In this document: piece after piece, positions 1 to 7,627 of the stretch
How the letters are laid out: each line of letters opens with the position of its first letter
Position numbering within the stretch: position 1 is the stretch's first letter
Source of the DNA: Streptomyces sindenensis
GTDB taxonomy: Bacteria; Actinomycetota; Actinomycetes; Streptomycetales; Streptomycetaceae
DNA length: 36,200 nucleotides
Assembly: GCF_014649035.1 (NCBI RefSeq)
Contig: NZ_BMSG01000048.1
Coordinates: 1-36,200, forward strand
Reading direction: 5' to 3'
Made by a program: the position numbers and the translations under genes
The notes under the pieces: model-generated
The model's input: the letters and a program-made list of their open reading frames with translations, nothing else
Told to the model about the DNA's origin: nothing
Database searches by the model: none

Positions 1-62
1 CAAAACCCACCACCAACACCAACACCAACACCAACAACCCGACCAACAACCCGACCAACAAG
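1..62. repeat. Low-complexity ACCAAC tandem repeat
   Basis: The first 60 bases are built from a hexamer related to ACCAAC, repeated several times, followed by two copies of a 12-base unit (AACCCGACCAAC). Read on the plus strand in the third frame it encodes an Asn/Thr-rich stretch with C at almost every third position, so it may be a coding repeat. There are no spacers of constant length, so it is not a CRISPR array. Confidence 0.7.
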
Positions 63-197
63 ACCACCCAGGTTCGTCGCCGCCGGTCGCAACCAGGGTG
101 TGCGGGTCGAACGAGGCGGGCCCGACCGGTGATTGCGGTGGAGCCGGCCGGCTCAACCGGCCAGCTCAGCGGATCTGGCGGCGCTGCCCGGTCGTGA
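3..197 (+). CDS. Possible 3' end of an Asn/Thr-rich protein (partial)
   Basis: The third plus frame is open from the window edge to a TGA at 195-197. Its first 22 codons are Thr, Asn and Pro with C-ending codons, as expected for Streptomyces coding sequence; the remainder is Arg-rich with poorer codon bias. The last 30 bases overlap the 3' end of the minus-strand gene at 166-1056, so the two would be convergent. I do not recognise a family. It could equally be non-coding repeat DNA with a fortuitous open frame, or the true stop may lie in another frame after a shift. Confidence 0.25.
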   Translation, partial: KPTTNTNTNTNNPTNNPTNKTTQVRRRRSQPGCAGRTRRARPVIAVEPAGSTGQLSGSGGAARS

Positions 198-1056
198 AGG
201 CGAGTGCGAGGCGGAGGAAGAGCGGCGGAGCGCCGGGTTCCAGGCGCAGCACCCACTCGGGCATGCGGCAGACGCCGCGGGCTCGTACGACGCCCTGGAG
301 GTCCTTGAAGGCGTACGCACCCCACTTCGTACCGGCGAAGGGCTCGACGGTGCCCACCGGTGTTCCGTCGAAAGCCGACAGCGTGTAGTGGCCGGGCGAG
401 TGTCCGCTGGTGGGGCGGATGACGTGGCCACCGCCGGACGGCTCCCATACGACGAGCTCCGGCAGGGACTTCCTCGTGCCGCGCTTCTCGACCCGGCACA
501 CGGGCCGGCCCGCGCCGTCGTGGACATCCCAGTACGTCGCCCTCACGCCTGGTGCGGGAGGTGTGGGAGGCGCGGGCAGCGGGACCACCGAGGCCGATCG
601 TCGGCCGTCGAGGGTGTGCGCGGCCTTGCCCGTGACGGTCAAGAGGTGCTCGGGAAGGGCGGGTTCGGCCAGCAGCCGACGCGCGCGCCTTCCCGCCCGG
701 TGCACCCGCACCGTCAGGCCACCGAAGGAGAGCAGCCAGAACAGCGACACCGAGACGGGCAGCGCGACGGCTCTGACGCCGGGACGGTACGGGCCCATCG
801 GGCCGACACGCACCGCGACGGTCCGGCCGGCAGCGCTGGAGCCGAGCCCGTAGACTCCGCCGGAGCCGGAGTCGCCGTCGGCCGTGCGCCAGGTGCCGGA
901 GCACCTCAGCGGGCTGCGGCTTCCGCCCTGGTGGCATTCGGCGACCTGCGCTGTGGCCCGCTCCCCTGCCAGGAAGGTGTACGTCAGCATCGTCGGCCAG
1001 AAGAGCGCGCCGAGCGCCACCAGGGGTATCGCGGCACGGAACAACCGAAATCTCAT
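166..1056 (-). CDS. Small membrane protein of unknown function, 296 aa
   Basis: The ATG at 1056 is chosen because the frame upstream runs antisense into the neighbouring gene and the protein opens directly with a membrane segment. Two hydrophobic segments are visible, at about residues 7-30 and 94-116. Between them lies an extracytoplasmic loop with Cys41 and Cys52, the latter in an RCSGTW context; paired cysteines of this kind are common in small Streptomyces membrane proteins. The C-terminal 180 residues are soluble, rich in Gly, Pro and Val, with beta-type strands and no catalytic motif I recognise. The gene starts 10 bases after the stop of the truncated beta-propeller gene on the same strand, so the two were probably once co-transcribed. 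Function unknown. Confidence 0.75.
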   Translation of the reverse strand: MRFRLFRAAIPLVALGALFWPTMLTYTFLAGERATAQVAECHQGGSRSPLRCSGTWRTADGDSGSGGVYGLGSSAAGRTVAVRVGPMGPYRPGVRAVALPVSVSLFWLLSFGGLTVRVHRAGRRARRLLAEPALPEHLLTVTGKAAHTLDGRRSASVVPLPAPPTPPAPGVRATYWDVHDGAGRPVCRVEKRGTRKSLPELVVWEPSGGGHVIRPTSGHSPGHYTLSAFDGTPVGTVEPFAGTKWGAYAFKDLQGVVRARGVCRMPEWVLRLEPGAPPLFLRLALAFTTGQRRQIR

Positions 1057-1066
1057 GGCCAGGCCC

Positions 1067-1618
1067 CTATACCGGAAGTGCGTGCAGCTTCTTGCCGTGC
1101 AGGGCGAAGACGAGCTTGCCGTCGGTGGCCACAAGCCACTCGTGATAGTCGCCGCTGCCGTCGTTGAACATCCAGCGGAGCTTACCGGTCGCCGCGTCGA
1201 CGGCGTGCACGCCGCCCTTCTCGTCCAGCTCCGTCGCTGCGTACAGCGTGCCGCCGGCCTCGACGTACTGCCAGGGGGTCTTGGTGTCCGCCTCGGCGAT
1301 GTCCTCGCTCTGCCAGATCTTCGCGCCGGTCGTCGGGCGGACCGCCCAGAGCCTCCGGGAGCTGTCGGCGACGTACAGCACGCCGTCCACCACGCCCGGC
1401 TGCCGGAACGTGCCGAACCGGCCGGCCTCAAGCGTCCGCTTCTCCTTGCCCGACGCGGCGTCCCGGGCGGTCATCGCCTTACCGGCGGCGAGTACCAGGC
1501 CGGATACGGCGGTCAGCTGGCCATCACCCATGGCGGGGTGGACGGCGGCGGACTCGGTCCAGGCGGGCTTGGGCGCCCCGCCGTCATCCCCTGCGCCGTC
1601 ACACGGCCGTGCTCGCAC
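1067..1618 (-). pseudogene. C-terminal remnant of a PQQ-type beta-propeller protein
   Basis: The translation shows repeated beta-propeller blades of the PQQ-binding-like type: phrases such as LYVADSSRRLWAVRPTTG, HAVDAATGKLRW and GKLVFALHGKKLHAL each follow the blade consensus. Only about four blades in roughly 170 residues remain, whereas full members have seven or eight blades and often an N-terminal Ser/Thr kinase or membrane anchor. There is no signal peptide, kinase domain or normal start. The frame opens directly after the in-frame TGA (1637-1639) that ends the FGGY kinase gene, which points to a recombination breakpoint at about 1570-1635. A GTG at 1618 could start translation, but the product would be an incomplete propeller. 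The next gene on this strand follows after 10 bases. Confidence 0.7.
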
Positions 1619-1636
1619 CGTCGGGGCGCGGTCGCG

Positions 1637-3109
1637 TCAGCCGTCGGGGAGCCAGCCGCGTTCGCGCAGCGCCGCGACGAAGCGGCCGTACGACTCCTCC
1701 AGGGCCGGGCGTTCCCCTGGCACCGGCTCGACGAGCGCCCCCGTGCGCACCATCGCGGCGGCGCTCGCCGTGAGATTCTCGTGGAGCGTGCCGGTCGCGG
1801 CGATCAGCGCGGCGCCGAACGCCGTTTCCGCGCGCCCGACGACCCGGACCGGGCGGTCCAGCACGGTGGCCCGGATCGCCGTCCACGCGGCGCTGCGACT
1901 TCCCCCGCCGGCCGCGTGCAGGGGGCCGAGCACCGGGATGCCCAGGCGCTCGGCCCGTTCCAGGGCCAGGCGTTCGAGGAACGCGACGCCTTCCAGTGCG
2001 GCGCGGTGGGCGTCCGCCTCGTCGCGGGGGCGGCCCAGCTCGAAGCCGCGCGCCGCGCCGGAGACGAAGGGGAACCGTTCACCGTCCCGGCGCAACGGGT
2101 AGCGCACATGCGTGGCGGGGCCCCGGGCCGTCGCGGCGGCGTCCAGCGCGGGCAGGCGGGCGGGGGCGACGTCGGCCAGGCACTCCCCTCCCGTGCTGGA
2201 CGCCCCGCCGGGGAGCCACCAGCCGTCGGGGTGGCGGTGGCTGTAGAACGCCCCGGTCGCATCGCGCACCAGGTGCTCGGACACCCCCTTGAGAACGTAC
2301 GTCGTGCCGATGACGCCCACGAACCGGCCCGGCTCGACCGCCCCGGTGGCGATCTGGCCCGCACAGCCATCCGTCATCCCGAGGCGTACGGAGCACCCTT
2401 CGGGCAGGCCCGTGGCCTCGGCCGCCTCCGGGCCGACGACCCCGGCCTCGGTGCCGGGGGCGCCGACGGAGGGGAGCAAGGCGAGCGGGAGGCCGAGGGC
2501 GTCGAAGACCTCGTGCGCCCACTCCCCCGCACGGGCGTCGTAGCCGGACTTGAGCGCGTGGCTCCAGTCCGTGGGCACCGGGTGGCCCGTCAGGTCGCGG
2601 CCGATGAACTCGGGGGTGTGCAGGACGTGATGCAGAGCGGAGCCGTACGTTCGCAGGCACCACACGGCCCTGCCGAGTGCGGCGGTGGGGCCCACCGCGA
2701 GGCCGAGCGCGTCCCACCGGGCGCTGCCCGCCCGCTGGGCCCCGGCGTTGATACCGGCGGCACGCCGGTCGTCGTACATCAGGGCCGGGCCGAGCGGTTC
2801 GCCGTCGGCCCCGGTGGGCACAAGGGTGCCGGATGTGGCGGACACGGCCACCGCGACCACCTCGCGTCCGCCCCGGGGCAGCGCGGACGTGGTGCGGCGC
2901 AGGGCCGACCGTACGGCGGGCCACCACGACCGGGCGTCCTGCTCGCTCGTTCCCGCGGCGGTCCGTACGGGGGGCGGGAGATCCGCCCGTGCCTCGGCGA
3001 GCGCTCGCCCCTGTCCGTCCACGCAGAGCACGCGGACGGACGCGGTCGCCACGTCGATGCCGATGACGGCCGGGGAGGGGGGTACGGGGCGAGGGGATTC
3101 ACTGTTCAT
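1637..3109 (-). CDS. FGGY-family carbohydrate kinase (first of two), 490 aa
   Basis: FGGY sugar kinases phosphorylate sugars or polyols with ATP. Visible hallmarks are the N-terminal phosphate-binding strand GIDVATASVR (residues 17-26), the sugar-binding SATSGTLVP...PALMYDDRR block (90-116), the probable catalytic base Asp247 in GMTDGCAG, and the C-terminal adenosine motif HAAGGGSRSAAW. Length is normal. The ATSGT...PLGPALMYDDRRA block resembles ribulokinase-like or plant XK-1-like members more than classical XylB, but the substrate is not determined. The start at 3109 is preferred over 3157 because it leaves only a short tail before the first strand. It lies 124 bases downstream of the DeoR gene on the same strand and shares the island with a second, different FGGY kinase. 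Its 3' end abuts a truncated foreign gene. Confidence 0.93.
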   Translation of the reverse strand: MNSESPRPVPPSPAVIGIDVATASVRVLCVDGQGRALAEARADLPPPVRTAAGTSEQDARSWWPAVRSALRRTTSALPRGGREVVAVAVSATSGTLVPTGADGEPLGPALMYDDRRAAGINAGAQRAGSARWDALGLAVGPTAALGRAVWCLRTYGSALHHVLHTPEFIGRDLTGHPVPTDWSHALKSGYDARAGEWAHEVFDALGLPLALLPSVGAPGTEAGVVGPEAAEATGLPEGCSVRLGMTDGCAGQIATGAVEPGRFVGVIGTTYVLKGVSEHLVRDATGAFYSHRHPDGWWLPGGASSTGGECLADVAPARLPALDAAATARGPATHVRYPLRRDGERFPFVSGAARGFELGRPRDEADAHRAALEGVAFLERLALERAERLGIPVLGPLHAAGGGSRSAAWTAIRATVLDRPVRVVGRAETAFGAALIAATGTLHENLTASAAAMVRTGALVEPVPGERPALEESYGRFVAALRERGWLPDG

Positions 3110-3233
3110 GCGGAAGGCGTCCTTCCCCGGGGGTCTCACGTGTCCACGTCGGTCCACCGGTCGGGGGCCGTCCGTCGCCGTGATAGCCCGTATGTGAAGT
3201 CAACATCGGTTCCATAGTGGTGGAGGAGCGGGC

Positions 3234-4010
3234 TCATGAGCCGATGGGTGCCACCGTGACCCGGGTCCGTTCGCGGAGTTTGCCCAGCAGTTCGGCGTCC
3301 GCTCCGTCGTCCACGACGAGATGGTCCAGGTCGCCGACGGGGCCCACCCGGTGCAGTGCGGTCCGGGCGAGTTTGGTGTGGTCCATGAGCATCACCTTCG
3401 TCGCCGCCGAGGTGAGCATGGCCCGTTTGACCAGCACCACGTCCTGCTCCTGGTGGTAGGCCGTCCTGGCGTCCAGGGCCGACGTGGAGACCGCGACGAG
3501 GTCAACCGAGAGCGCCTCCACCGCCTCGACGCAGGGCATCCCGAGGAAGGAGTCGTGGGTGCGTGAGTACTCCCCGCCCAGGGCGATCAGCCGGATGCCC
3601 TCGCATCCGGCGAAGACGTCCAGCACCCGGCGGGCGTTGGTGACGACGGTGAGCGGGGCGAGGTCGACCAGCAGACCCGCCATGACCAGCACCGTGGTGG
3701 AATCGTCGAGCATCACCGACATGCCGGGCTCCACCAGCGCGGCGGCGGCCCGCGCGACGGCCTTCTTCTCCGCCGTGTTGACGCCGAGCCGGTAGTCGAG
3801 GCTCGATTCGAACACCGTGGAGGGCAGGGCCGACGCGCCACCGCGGAAGCGCCGCAGCACCCCTTGCCGCGCCAGGTCGTCGAGGTCCCGGTGGACGGTC
3901 ATCAGGCTCACGCCCGTGAGCTGGGCGAGGGCGGCGCCCGTGGCCGTGCCCTGCTCCACGACATGGTCGGCGATGAGCCGTCGGCGCTCTTCGGCAGATC
4001 TCTTGGTCAT
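3234..4010 (-). CDS. DeoR/GlpR-family transcriptional regulator, 258 aa
   Basis: The N-terminus has the DeoR winged helix-turn-helix (about residues 7-60) with the typical SLMTVHRDLDDLARQGVLRRFRGGA signature split over recognition helix and wing. The C-terminal sugar-phosphate sensor domain (about 75-250) has the family landmarks: an MLDDSTT phosphate loop, VVTNA, LGGEYSRTHDSFLG and a late K-x-x-L-L-M-DHTKL region. Such proteins normally repress sugar catabolic genes and release DNA on binding a phosphorylated intermediate. Length matches the family. The gene starts 5 bases after the histidine phosphatase stop, so both are one transcript. The TGTTA/TAACA palindromes at 4775-4790 and 7535-7582 are its best candidate operators. 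Start ATG at 4010 has GGGAG upstream. Confidence 0.93.
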   Translation of the reverse strand: MTKRSAEERRRLIADHVVEQGTATGAALAQLTGVSLMTVHRDLDDLARQGVLRRFRGGASALPSTVFESSLDYRLGVNTAEKKAVARAAAALVEPGMSVMLDDSTTVLVMAGLLVDLAPLTVVTNARRVLDVFAGCEGIRLIALGGEYSRTHDSFLGMPCVEAVEALSVDLVAVSTSALDARTAYHQEQDVVLVKRAMLTSAATKVMLMDHTKLARTALHRVGPVGDLDHLVVDDGADAELLGKLRERTRVTVAPIGS

Positions 4011-4015
4011 GGAGG

Positions 4016-4666
4016 TCAGTCTCCCGCAGGGCTCGGACCGGGCGCGGGGCCGGGGGGCGGCGCTGTGGGCACGTTCAGCGAGCGCAGCGCCGTCTCCGTG
4101 CCGCGGATCTCGATCTCCGTGACGGCCCCGTTGTCCAGTCGGGGAAAGATGCGCCGGTAGCGCCCGAGGGGCAGCCCGAGGAGTTCGCACAGGGCGATGC
4201 GCAGCAGGGTGTTGTGGGCGACGACGAGCACCCTGCCCCCGGGGTGGCGGTCCGCGAGGTCGCGCAGGGCCGCGGTCGCCCGTGCCGCGGCCCGGGCGAC
4301 GGGTTCGGAGCCGGGGAAGGCGCCGGATGCGGCGTCCTCGCGGAACCGCCGTACGGCTTCGGGGTCCTCCTCGGCCATCTCCTCGACGGTCCGGCCCTCG
4401 CCCCATCCGAAGTCCACCTCCCGAAGGCCCTCCTGGACCTCCACCGCCAGGCCGAGCGCCTCGGCCGCCGGACTCGCCGTCAGGCGGGCGCGGCTGAGCG
4501 GGGAGCAGACGATCGCGTGCACGCCGCTCTTCACGGCCCAGGCCCCGAGGCCGGCCGCCTGGGCCACGCCCCGGGGCGTCAGGGCGACGTCGGTGACGCC
4601 GGCGTACCGGTTCTCCGCGTGCCACTCGGTCTCGCCGTGCCGTACGAGCAGGAGACGCGAGGTCAT
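4016..4666 (-). CDS. Histidine phosphatase family protein, 216 aa
   Basis: This is a phosphoglycerate-mutase-fold phosphatase. The phosphohistidine motif LLLVRHGETEW lies at residues 5-15 (RHG with His10), the acid/base Glu83 is in EGLREVDFGWGEG, and the second catalytic histidine is His151 in VLVVAHNTLLRIAL. The length and the LREVDFGxxEG pattern fit a metabolite phosphatase of the CobC/GpmB type rather than a true mutase. It is the first gene of the minus-strand arm, followed by the DeoR regulator after 5 bases, and diverges from the hydroxyacid dehydrogenase gene across an operator-like palindrome. In this setting it may remove phosphate from a sugar-phosphate or acid-phosphate intermediate; the substrate is inference. 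The start at 4666 is chosen because the motif begins immediately after it. Confidence 0.92.
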   Translation of the reverse strand: MTSRLLLVRHGETEWHAENRYAGVTDVALTPRGVAQAAGLGAWAVKSGVHAIVCSPLSRARLTASPAAEALGLAVEVQEGLREVDFGWGEGRTVEEMAEEDPEAVRRFREDAASGAFPGSEPVARAAARATAALRDLADRHPGGRVLVVAHNTLLRIALCELLGLPLGRYRRIFPRLDNGAVTEIEIRGTETALRSLNVPTAPPPGPAPGPSPAGD

Positions 4667-4774
4667 GGAGACCGCCCTTTCCGGGTCGGGGCCGATGCAT
4701 CGAGGCGAAGCGCACGCAGTTGCCGGGCTGCCGTGACCCGTGTCGGCCGGGCGCATTGCCGGTTCACGCGGGCG

Positions 4775-4790
4775 CTGTTAAATTTAACAG
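4775..4790. promoter_or_regulatory. Perfect 16-bp palindrome, candidate DeoR operator
   Basis: CTGTTAAATTTAACAG reads identically on both strands. It sits in the 249-bp divergent region between the phosphatase gene (start 4666, minus) and the dehydrogenase gene (start 4916, plus) and is the only A/T-rich block there. A TTCACG hexamer ends 17 bases before the TAACAG half, so the palindrome probably overlaps a plus-strand promoter. Related half sites recur before the ABC importer. Confidence 0.65.
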
Positions 4791-4915
4791 AAATTCCACA
4801 GACCGGGACCGGCTCCTCGCGGCCCGGATCGGACTCGGATCAGGCGCGGAGCAAGGCTCCGACGTGCTCGGCATCCACCCCGGCGGCTCTCTCCTCGCAG
4901 AAGGAATCCGACGTC

Positions 4916-5971
4916 ATGCGCATCCTCGCCGCAGGCGACCACTTCGTCCGTCCCGCGTTGATCCGCGCGGCGGTGAGTCAGGAGCTGTCCCGCGCGGGTG
5001 GCGAGCTCCCGGAGTTCTCGGAGCTGACTCTCCCCTGGCCCCACGAGCCTTTCGGTCCGGTCGCGGAGGTCCGTGAGGCGAGCGGGACGGAGGACGAGCT
5101 CGTGGAGGCGCTGCACGGGACGTCCGTCTGTGTGACGCAGATGGCCCCCTTCACCGAGCGGGTGTTCGCCGCGTCGCCCGCGTTGCGGCTCGTCGCCGTC
5201 TCGCGCGGCGGGCCGGTCAATGTGGACCTGGCCGCCGCCACCCGGCACGGGGTCAGGGTCAGCTACGCCCCCGGCCGCAACGCCCCGGCCGCCGCGGAGT
5301 TCGCCGTCGGGCTGATGCTCGCCGCGATGCGGCGCGTCCCCGCCGCCGACGCGGAGTTGAAGCGGGGCGTCTGGCGGGGCGATCTCTACGCGTACGAGGA
5401 GGTCGGCGGCGAGCTCGGCGGGGCCACGGTCGGGCTCGTGGGCTACGGGGCCATCGGCCGCATCGTGGCGCGGGTGACGCGCGCCTTCGGGGCGCACGTG
5501 CTCGCGGCCGACCCGTACGCCGACCCCGAGGGGGTCGCGGCGGACGGTGTCGAACTCGTCGAGCTGGACGATCTTCTGAGCCGGAGTTCGGTGGTCAGCC
5601 TGCACGCCCGGCTGACCGAGGAGACCCGCCATCTGATCGACGCCCGCCGTCTGGGGCTGCTGCCGCCCGGTGCGGTCCTGGTCAATACCGCCCGCGGCGG
5701 GCTGCTCGACCACACGCCGCTGCCGGGACTGCTGCGCAGCGGGGCTCTCGGGGCGCTCGCCCTGGATGTGTACGACGTCGAGCCGATCCCCGCTGACTGG
5801 GCCCTGCGTGACGTACCGCATGTGATCACCACGCCTCATCTCGCGGGCGCGACGCGCCAGACGGCGCACCGGGCGGCGGCCATCACCGCCGCCGAGGTCG
5901 GCCGCTTCGCGCGGGGGGAGAAGCTGCGGCATCTCGCGAACGGGGACGTCCTGGAGAACGGCGGTTCCTGA
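4916..5971 (+). CDS. D-isomer-specific 2-hydroxyacid dehydrogenase, 351 aa
   Basis: NAD(P)-dependent oxidoreductase interconverting a D-2-hydroxy acid and its 2-oxo acid. The cofactor domain (about 115-305) has the Rossmann loop GYGAIG (176-181) with an acidic residue, Asp199, at the end of the next strand, which favours NAD. The catalytic triad is present: Arg260 in VNTARGG, Glu289 in DVYDVEPIP and His308 in TTPHLAGAT. The family is the broad SerA/PdxB/glyoxylate reductase group; the substrate cannot be assigned. ATG 4916 is preceded by AAGGA at 4901-4905. It is the first gene of the plus-strand arm, followed 58 bases later by an FGGY kinase, so a phosphorylated sugar acid or a reduced sugar breakdown product is a reasonable guess. 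Confidence 0.93.
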   Translation: MRILAAGDHFVRPALIRAAVSQELSRAGGELPEFSELTLPWPHEPFGPVAEVREASGTEDELVEALHGTSVCVTQMAPFTERVFAASPALRLVAVSRGGPVNVDLAAATRHGVRVSYAPGRNAPAAAEFAVGLMLAAMRRVPAADAELKRGVWRGDLYAYEEVGGELGGATVGLVGYGAIGRIVARVTRAFGAHVLAADPYADPEGVAADGVELVELDDLLSRSSVVSLHARLTEETRHLIDARRLGLLPPGAVLVNTARGGLLDHTPLPGLLRSGALGALALDVYDVEPIPADWALRDVPHVITTPHLAGATRQTAHRAAAITAAEVGRFARGEKLRHLANGDVLENGGS

Positions 5972-6029
5972 CGGCCTCTTCCGCCGCCGGCGCCCCGCAA
6001 TCCATCGGCTCGCACAGGAGGTAGCAGGG

Positions 6030-7520
6030 TTGAGGACCATCATCGGCGTGGACATCGGTACGTCGGTCACCAAGGCGGTGGCGTTCGACGCGGGCGGCGG
6101 GTCCCTGGCCTCCGCGAGCCGGCGCTCGCACCTGGAGATGCTGCCGGGCGGGCGCGTCGAGCAGGATCTCGACGCTGTAGTGTCCGGGGTCGGCGCAGTG
6201 GTACGGGAGGTGGCCGCGAAGCTCGGCCGGCTGCCGGACGCGGTGGCGCTGACCGGGCAGGGGGACGGGCTGTGGCTGCGGGACTCCGGCGGCCGCGCGG
6301 TGCGGCCCGCCATCTCGTGGATGGACGCGCGGGCCTCGGACCTGGTGACCCGCTGGCTGACGGACGGCACGATCGGCACGGCTTACGCGCACACCGGGTC
6401 CGGGATGTTCCCCGGCTGCCACGGCCCGCTGCTGAACTGGCTCCAGGAGCACGAGCCCCACTCGCTGGACCGGGCCGCCGTCGCGGGGTACTGCGTCGAC
6501 GCGGTCGCCCAGCGCCTGACCGGCCGGGTGTGCCTCGATGCCTCCGACGCGACGCTGCCGTTCCTCGACCCCCGTACCCGCCGTTACGCGCCCGAGGCCC
6601 TGGCGGCGTGCGGGGTGGCGGGACGGGCGGGGCTGCTGCCGGCTCCCGCCCCTCCGGGCACGGTGCTCGCGCTCCACGGTCAGGGCGCCGGACTCCTCGG
6701 GCTCCCCGAGGGGCTGCCGGTCGTGGCGGGGCCGTACGACCTGCCGGCCTGCGCGATCGGCAGCGGGGTGCGTGAGGTGGGGGACGGCGTCCTCATCCTC
6801 GGCACGACCCTCGCGAGCCAGGTGCTGACCGACCGGGTCGATCTCGATCCGCTCGCCGAGCCCGCAGGCATGTGGCTGTGCACACCGGCTCCCGACCGGT
6901 GGCTGCGCGCCATGCCCGCGATGGTGGGGACGGCCGCGCTGGAGTGGGTGCTCGCTCTCGTCGGCGCGACCACGGCCGATGTGGACGCCCTGCTGGCCGA
7001 CAGCCCGCCCGGCGCCCGGGGCGTCCGTGCCTTCCCCTTCCTGTCCGAGGCGGGCGAACGGGCCCCCTTCGTCGAGCCGTCGGCGCAGGGCAGACTCGAC
7101 GGGCTCAGCCTGGCGACCGGACGGGCGGACGCGGTCCGGGCCGTCTGCGAGGCCATCGGCTACGCGGCCCGGCACTGCTTGGAGGCGGCCGGGCTGAGCG
7201 GCACCCTCGCCCTGTGCGGCGGCGGCACACGCTCGCTGACGTGGGCCCGGCTGATCGCCGACGTCCTCGGCCGTCCCGTACGCATCCCGCTGGAGGAACA
7301 GGTCGGCGCGCTCGGTGTGGTGTCCGTCGCCAGGGGCTCGCTGTCGCCGGGGTACGAGGCGCCGCCGGGGCGCCATCAGGTGGTCGGTCCGCGCGAGGAC
7401 GTATGGGCGCTGTACGAGGACGGATACGCGCGCTACCGGGCGGAGTTGGCGGCCGCCCGGACGGCGTGGGGGTCTCCGGCGCGGCCGGCCGGACCGGGTC
7501 ATGCGGTCCGCCCCCTCTGA
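6030..7520 (+). CDS. FGGY-family carbohydrate kinase (second), erythritol-kinase-like, 496 aa
   Basis: ATP-dependent sugar or polyol kinase. The first strand is IIGVDIGTSVTK (4-15), the substrate block is TGQGDGLWL...PAISWMDARA (75-102), the probable catalytic Asp237 lies in GPYDLPACAIGSG, and the adenosine motif is LALCGGGTRSLTW near residue 395. The GQGDGxWL phrase is what I associate with EryA-type erythritol kinases and L-xylulokinase relatives, not with classical XylB or GlpK, so a tetritol, pentulose or similar substrate is likely but unproven. The start is TTG at 6030, supported by an ideal AGGAGG at 6020-6025 and by the first strand beginning at residue 4. It is only distantly similar to the kinase at 1637-3109, implying different substrates or different steps. 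Confidence 0.93.
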   Translation: MRTIIGVDIGTSVTKAVAFDAGGGSLASASRRSHLEMLPGGRVEQDLDAVVSGVGAVVREVAAKLGRLPDAVALTGQGDGLWLRDSGGRAVRPAISWMDARASDLVTRWLTDGTIGTAYAHTGSGMFPGCHGPLLNWLQEHEPHSLDRAAVAGYCVDAVAQRLTGRVCLDASDATLPFLDPRTRRYAPEALAACGVAGRAGLLPAPAPPGTVLALHGQGAGLLGLPEGLPVVAGPYDLPACAIGSGVREVGDGVLILGTTLASQVLTDRVDLDPLAEPAGMWLCTPAPDRWLRAMPAMVGTAALEWVLALVGATTADVDALLADSPPGARGVRAFPFLSEAGERAPFVEPSAQGRLDGLSLATGRADAVRAVCEAIGYAARHCLEAAGLSGTLALCGGGTRSLTWARLIADVLGRPVRIPLEEQVGALGVVSVARGSLSPGYEAPPGRHQVVGPREDVWALYEDGYARYRAELAAARTAWGSPARPAGPGHAVRPL

Positions 7521-7534
7521 GCGCTCCCACCTGT

Positions 7535-7550
7535 CTGTTATTTATGACAT
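7535..7550. promoter_or_regulatory. Second operator-like TGTTA/TGACA inverted repeat
   Basis: CTGTTATTTATGACAT matches 11 of 16 positions of the perfect palindrome at 4775-4790, including the complete left half CTGTTA. It lies just upstream of the -35 hexamer of the importer promoter, a typical place for a repressor or activator of sugar-transport genes. Confidence 0.45.
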
Positions 7551-7555
7551 GACCA

Positions 7556-7584
7556 TTGACACTCATAACATTCTCGATGTTAAT
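7556..7584 (+). promoter_or_regulatory. Promoter of the ABC importer with embedded inverted repeat
   Basis: A TTGACA -35 hexamer (7556-7561) is followed after 17 bases by GTTAAT (7579-7584), a good vegetative promoter for Streptomyces. The spacer contains a perfect 6-bp inverted repeat, TAACAT/ATGTTA with a 5-base gap (7566-7582), using the same TAACA/TGTTA half sites as the palindrome at 4775-4790. A repressor bound here would block RNA polymerase. The importer therefore has its own regulated promoter in addition to any read-through from the upstream kinase gene. Confidence 0.6.
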
Positions 7585-7627
7585 TTGACGCGAAGGAGAC
7601 TCTCTGCCTGAAGACCGGGAGATTCCA

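Noticed and set aside
1..62. CRISPR-like short repeat array
   Set aside because: The units are 6 and 12 bases with no spacers; it is a simple low-complexity repeat.
884..3217. 777-codon plus-strand open frame opposite the FGGY kinase gene
   Set aside because: It is antisense to a gene with clear kinase motifs, is Arg/Gly-rich and has no domain; it results from GC bias opening the opposite strand.
4784..7502. Long minus-strand frames opposite the dehydrogenase and second kinase
   Set aside because: Both are shadows of plus-strand genes with complete catalytic motifs and proper ribosome sites.
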